From positions 3,038,001-3,102,000 of the forward strand of contig NZ_CP009747.1 of assembly GCF_000800255.1 (NCBI RefSeq): 64,000 bases of DNA, given 5' to 3'. The notes under the pieces are model-generated. The model saw only the letters and a program-made list of their open reading frames with translations. It had not been told where the DNA came from and did no database searches. This DNA is from Pseudomonas parafulva (GTDB lineage Bacteria; Pseudomonadota; Gammaproteobacteria; Pseudomonadales; Pseudomonadaceae). Positions 63,594 through 64,000 of this stretch are shown here, one piece after another. The stretch's first letter is position 1; every line of letters begins with the position of its first letter. A program made the position numbers and the translations under genes.

Positions 63594-64000
63594 TCAGGGC
63601 AGGGGCTCGCGCGCCCTGACCCGTACCTGCTGCGCCGGCACCCGGGCATGCCATTGCACCACGCCGAGCGCCTCCACCTGGAACTGGCTGCGCACCACCT
63701 GCCCCGCTTCCTCGAAGGACAACTGCAACAGGAAATGCCCGCTGTTGAGCAGCAACCCTTCGCTGAGCCGGGTGAAGGTCTCGTCGTCCACCGCCCCCAG
63801 CGCCTGACGCAGCGCCGAGGCATCGACATACCCAGAAGGCGGACGATTGCTGACGATCCGGCTCAGCAGCGCGCGTGAAAAGCGGCCTTCGTAGAGTGCT
63901 TCGAGCAACGGCAGGTGTTGCAGGTCGAGGGCGTTGGCATTCAGCCGCCAAGCGCTGGTCAGCGGCAGCGCGCAGAGCATCGGGTAGCGCGCCTGGCGCA
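63594..64000 (-). CDS. Unidentified protein, C-terminal part
   Basis: The frame is open to the window edge (135 residues visible, upstream codons read RQARYPMLCALPL), so the N-terminus is missing. It contains LQHLPLLEALYEGRFSRALL and DETFTRLSEGLLLNSGHFLL, a predominantly helical then beta pattern, and ends ARVPAQQVRVRAREPLP. No domain was recognised. It converges on the PAP2 gene with a 16-base gap and no obvious terminator. Codon use looks genuine. Confidence 0.6.
   Translation of the reverse strand, partial: RQARYPMLCALPLTSAWRLNANALDLQHLPLLEALYEGRFSRALLSRIVSNRPPSGYVDASALRQALGAVDDETFTRLSEGLLLNSGHFLLQLSFEEAGQVVRSQFQVEALGVVQWHARVPAQQVRVRAREPLP

Noticed and set aside
1..64000. Mobile elements, CRISPR arrays, rRNA and tRNA genes
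   Set aside because: No transposase, integrase, regularly spaced repeat, rRNA core or tRNA cloverleaf was recognised by reading; a covariance-model scan would be needed to exclude a tRNA formally.

Overview
The window is a gene-dense, GC-rich chromosomal segment from a Pseudomonas, most likely of the P. putida group. This rests on gene content and order recognised from memory rather than on a search: ttgR-ttgABC, the pca cluster, a TurA/MvaT silencer, a McpG-like chemoreceptor, pykA, xenB, sodB and colRS with its three-gene downstream operon. No insertion sequence, prophage, CRISPR array, rRNA or tRNA was seen. Codon use and GC look uniform, so this is core genome rather than an island.

Positions 1-7.6 kb hold drug efflux: the end of an MFS exporter, the repressor gene ttgR, its operator, and the tripartite pump ttgABC. 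Positions 7.7-19.4 kb hold protocatechuate degradation (beta-ketoadipate pathway). On the minus strand the order is pcaR, pcaK, pcaI, pcaJ, pcaF, pcaT, pcaB, pcaD, pcaC. An OprD-type porin and a DUF962 membrane protein flank it on the plus strand. Boxes of the form GTTCGATAATCGCAC (PcaR type) precede pcaI, pcaR, pcaK and, unexpectedly, the porin. The pcaR boxes also abut a possible plus-strand promoter followed by an orphan intrinsic terminator, which suggests an undescribed small RNA.

Positions 19.8-35.1 kb hold a small hypothetical protein, a Pit phosphate transporter, a HerA-like ATPase, a dCache chemoreceptor, a three-gene glycosyltransferase/deacetylase/flippase operon, purU, turA, sbcB, a PilZ protein, a TPR lipoprotein, pykA and a ferredoxin-type reductase.

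Positions 35.4-50.4 kb hold class I fumarase, a nitrilase-family enzyme, two acyl/acetyltransferase-type genes, stress and lipid genes (PfpI, phospholipase D/cardiolipin synthase, YceI, serine hydrolase), the ornithine-lipid genes olsB-olsA behind an 11-bp-periodic Pho-box-like array, acpH, an ArsR regulator with three operators in front of the alkene reductase xenB, a coiled-coil membrane protein, an SDR and the argP/argO pair.

Positions 50.5-64 kb hold Fe-superoxide dismutase, a GGDEF-EAL protein with a degenerate GGDEF motif, a probably Fur-regulated operon (imelysin, di-haem oxidoreductase, imelysin, DUF1513), and the ColRS envelope-stress system. Sites resembling the published ColR consensus lie before the methyltransferase/InaA/small-protein operon and before a PAP2 phosphatase. 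The window ends in an unidentified partial gene.
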